From contig NZ_BDAV01000012.1 of assembly GCF_001612635.1 (NCBI RefSeq), positions 248,001 to 312,000 on the forward strand: 64,000 nucleotides of DNA. Direction: 5' to 3'. The notes beneath the pieces are model-generated. The model saw only the letters and a program-made list of their open reading frames with translations. It had not been told where the DNA came from and did no database searches. A program made the position numbers and the translations under genes. Source of the stretch: Nocardia africana NBRC 100379. GTDB taxonomy: Bacteria > Actinomycetota > Actinomycetes > Mycobacteriales > Mycobacteriaceae. Below are positions 62,266 to 64,000 of this stretch, piece after piece. The stretch's first letter is position 1. Each line of letters opens with the position of its first letter.

Positions 62266-63033
62266 TCAGATCCCGTCCAGGACGTTCTTGGTCCGGCCGG
62301 GATGATTCGTCGCGACCCAGCTGACGCCCAGCTCCGCACACAATTCGACGTCCTGAGGATCGTCGACGGTCCAGCAGTAGGTGGCGCGTCCGGCGGCCGC
62401 GGCCTTGTCGACCAGTTCGGGATGTTCGCGCAGGGTTTTCACCGACGGACCGACCGCCGTGGCACCCACCGTCGTGGCGGCGCTGCCGCCCAGATAGCGC
62501 GAGGATTCGCCGAGCAGCACGGTCGGAAGCAGCGGCGCGGCACGGCGGATGCGCCAGACCGCGGTGGCGGCGAACGACATGACGACCGCCCGGGAATGGT
62601 CGGCCGAGGCCGGCGTGGCGATGCCGAAGCGCTGCAGTTCGGCCAGCACCTTGTTCTCCACCAGCGCGCCGTAGCGGACCGGGTGCTTGGTCTCGATGAA
62701 CAGTTTGGTCGGCCGGCTGCGCCAGTCCAGTACCAGCGTGATCAGCTCGCTCAGCGTCAGCACGGGTGCGGGGCTGCCGTCACCGCCGAAGTCGAGTTCG
62801 CGCAGCTCGTCGAGGGTCATCTCACTGACCAGGCCGGTGCCGGACGAGGTGCGGTCCACGGTGCGGTCGTGCACACAGACCAGGTGACCGTCACGGGTCA
62901 GCCGGACATCGCATTCGACACCGTCGGCGCCCTCCTCCAATGCCAGCTCGTAGGCGGCGAGGGTGTGTTCGGGTCGGGTCCCCGACGCACCCCGGTGCGC
63001 GACCACGAACGGTGCGCGATTGCCCTGGCTCAC
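62266..63033 (-). CDS. glpQ1: Glycerophosphodiester phosphodiesterase (GlpQ1-like)
   Basis: GDPD enzyme of 255 residues that releases sn-glycerol-3-phosphate from glycerophosphodiesters. VAHRGASGTRPEHTLAAYELALEEGADGVECDVRLTRDGHLVCVHD contains the catalytic HR, the E/D metal ligands and the second His; TKHPVRYG and the C-terminal CWTVDDPQDVELCAELGVSWVATNHPG are also typical. No signal peptide, so it acts in the cytoplasm. The ATG overlaps the stop of the upstream membrane-protein gene by four bases. Corresponds by position to Rv3842c. Confidence 0.93.
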   Translation of the reverse strand: MSQGNRAPFVVAHRGASGTRPEHTLAAYELALEEGADGVECDVRLTRDGHLVCVHDRTVDRTSSGTGLVSEMTLDELRELDFGGDGSPAPVLTLSELITLVLDWRSRPTKLFIETKHPVRYGALVENKVLAELQRFGIATPASADHSRAVVMSFAATAVWRIRRAAPLLPTVLLGESSRYLGGSAATTVGATAVGPSVKTLREHPELVDKAAAAGRATYCWTVDDPQDVELCAELGVSWVATNHPGRTKNVLDGI

Positions 63034-64000
63034 TTGGCCATGACCTCCTCCTGTTCGACGCGCTCCGCTTCGGCGTGCTCGGCTTCGGTGTTCCGTGCTT
63101 CGATGTGGTCGCCGGACGCCCGGTCGCCGCTGTCCGCCGTCGCGACCGGATGGACGGGCTCGATCACCGGCACCGCCGGACCGGTCGCGGGCAACCAGCG
63201 CTTGGGCATCCGGATCCGGCCACGCAGATCACGACCCTCGCACATCCGCAGCACCCACAGCGACAGCACCGTCGCCGCGACCGCGACCACATCGGTGTAC
63301 ACCGTGAAGATCACACCGTCGGCTTGGCCCTGCAGCGTATCGGCCGTGCGCCAGAACAGCGACGCAATCACCATCACACCGTTGAGAACCCAGACACACC
63401 ACCAGATCCGCACCGCGCGCAACGTTCGTGGATCACCGCCCAGTTCACGGGCCAGTTCGGTGAGGAAAACGCCCGGCCAGACCAGATTGACCACCGGAAT
63501 GAGCCCGCCGCACAGCAGCGCCCGCAGGGAGCGGGGATCGCGGCGGCCGTTGTCGGCATAGGCGCTGCGGCGAGCGCGGACCAGCCAGCCGGTCAGGCCC
63601 ACCGCGGTGACCAACGCGCAGATCAGCGCGGCGACCGAGGTCGCGTAGACGGTGAGGTCGGAGAAGAACAGCAGCAGCGGCTGGATCAGCCGCGTGCGGT
63701 TGCGCAGCAGAATCAGATAGCGGCCGAATTCGGCGACCGCCGACAGTCCGAACAGGATGACTGTGGCCAGCAGCAGACCGGCGACCCGTTCGGTCAGCCA
63801 GTGCAGGACGGCCTGGACCCGGTTCTGCGGCGCGGCGACGACATGCGGTGGCCGATCCCGCAGTCCCCAACGCGGAATCTCGGTGTAGCGCGGGGTGGCC
63901 GGATCGATCGCGGGCGCCGGACGCGGACGTTCGCCCCGCGGTCCGCGCCCCGGCGGGCGGGCCACCCAGCGGTAGTTACGCCGTTCCGGCGGGGCGTCGA
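63030..64000 (-). CDS. DUF4328-type membrane protein, 5' end off the window (Rv3843c-like)
   Basis: Membrane protein with at least 322 residues here. Basic Pro-rich N-terminal part, then six hydrophobic helices between about residues 65 and 255 and an acidic Glu/Ala-rich C-terminus (EAEHAEAERVEQEE). A GTG at 63965 could start it, but the frame continues without a stop through DAPPERRNYRWVARPP to the right edge, and such sequence usually sits behind an N-terminal zinc-ribbon in this family, so the true start is probably outside. Coupled to glpQ1 by a 4-bp overlap. Confidence 0.78.
   Translation of the reverse strand, partial: DAPPERRNYRWVARPPGRGPRGERPRPAPAIDPATPRYTEIPRWGLRDRPPHVVAAPQNRVQAVLHWLTERVAGLLLATVILFGLSAVAEFGRYLILLRNRTRLIQPLLLFFSDLTVYATSVAALICALVTAVGLTGWLVRARRSAYADNGRRDPRSLRALLCGGLIPVVNLVWPGVFLTELARELGGDPRTLRAVRIWWCVWVLNGVMVIASLFWRTADTLQGQADGVIFTVYTDVVAVAATVLSLWVLRMCEGRDLRGRIRMPKRWLPATGPAVPVIEPVHPVATADSGDRASGDHIEARNTEAEHAEAERVEQEEVMAK

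Noticed and set aside
1..64000. CRISPR arrays, prophage or insertion sequences
   Set aside because: I saw no regularly spaced direct repeats, transposase or integrase motifs, or attachment-site duplications.

Overview
The window is GC-rich, densely coding actinobacterial DNA from a mycolic-acid-producing organism, most probably a Nocardia. The evidence is the mycolate/arabinogalactan gene set, four antigen-85-like mycolyltransferases in a row, cutinase-like and LGFP-repeat envelope proteins, and a PE/PPE/EspG trio. From memory, the gene order follows Mycobacterium tuberculosis from pks13 (Rv3800c) to about Rv3843c, with local insertions. No search was run, so the genus is inferred.

Left part (1-22812, all minus strand): the mycomembrane locus. 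From right to left it encodes UDP-galactopyranose mutase (glf), galactofuranosyltransferase GlfT2, a PAP2 phosphatase, DPPR synthase (ubiA), arabinofuranosyltransferase AftB, four mycolyltransferases (three with strong hairpin terminators behind them, one carrying LGFP repeats), a DUF732-like lipoprotein coupled to a cutinase-family enzyme, an F420-type LLM oxidoreductase, FadD32 and Pks13. Together they build the galactan and arabinan, condense mycolic acids and transfer them to the wall. pks13 is cut by the left edge.

Middle (23061-47058): a GYPP-rich membrane protein; a MarR/EamA/NAD(P)-binding cluster with two palindromic operators; a SpoIID/LytB-like protein divergent from an N-acetylmuramoyl-L-alanine amidase; a Cof-type HAD phosphatase; a dipeptide/oligopeptide-type ABC transporter with a fused double ATPase and two tandem binding lipoproteins; two paralogous acyltransferases; a lipoprotein; a two-repeat alpha/beta-barrel protein; a metallo-beta-lactamase-fold/Rieske fusion; a TetR/SDR divergent pair; and a two-repeat DMT-type transporter. 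A 60-70 nt inverted-repeat element occurs at two convergent gene junctions (30214-30271 and 44411-44481).

Right part (47122-64000): a c-di-GMP protein with degenerate GGDEF and intact EAL motifs; serS; a septum-formation-family protein; a zincin; an apparently orphan PE-PPE-EspG type VII secretion substrate/chaperone cassette; phosphoglycerate mutase family; pheA; an iron-linked stretch (DUF2470 protein behind a good IdeR-like box, CPBP protease, LCP protein, two tandem ferritins, the first with an altered ferroxidase centre); a conserved unknown; glpQ1; and a DUF4328-type membrane protein whose 5' end lies beyond the right edge.

I saw no rRNA, tRNA, CRISPR array, transposase, integrase or phage gene.
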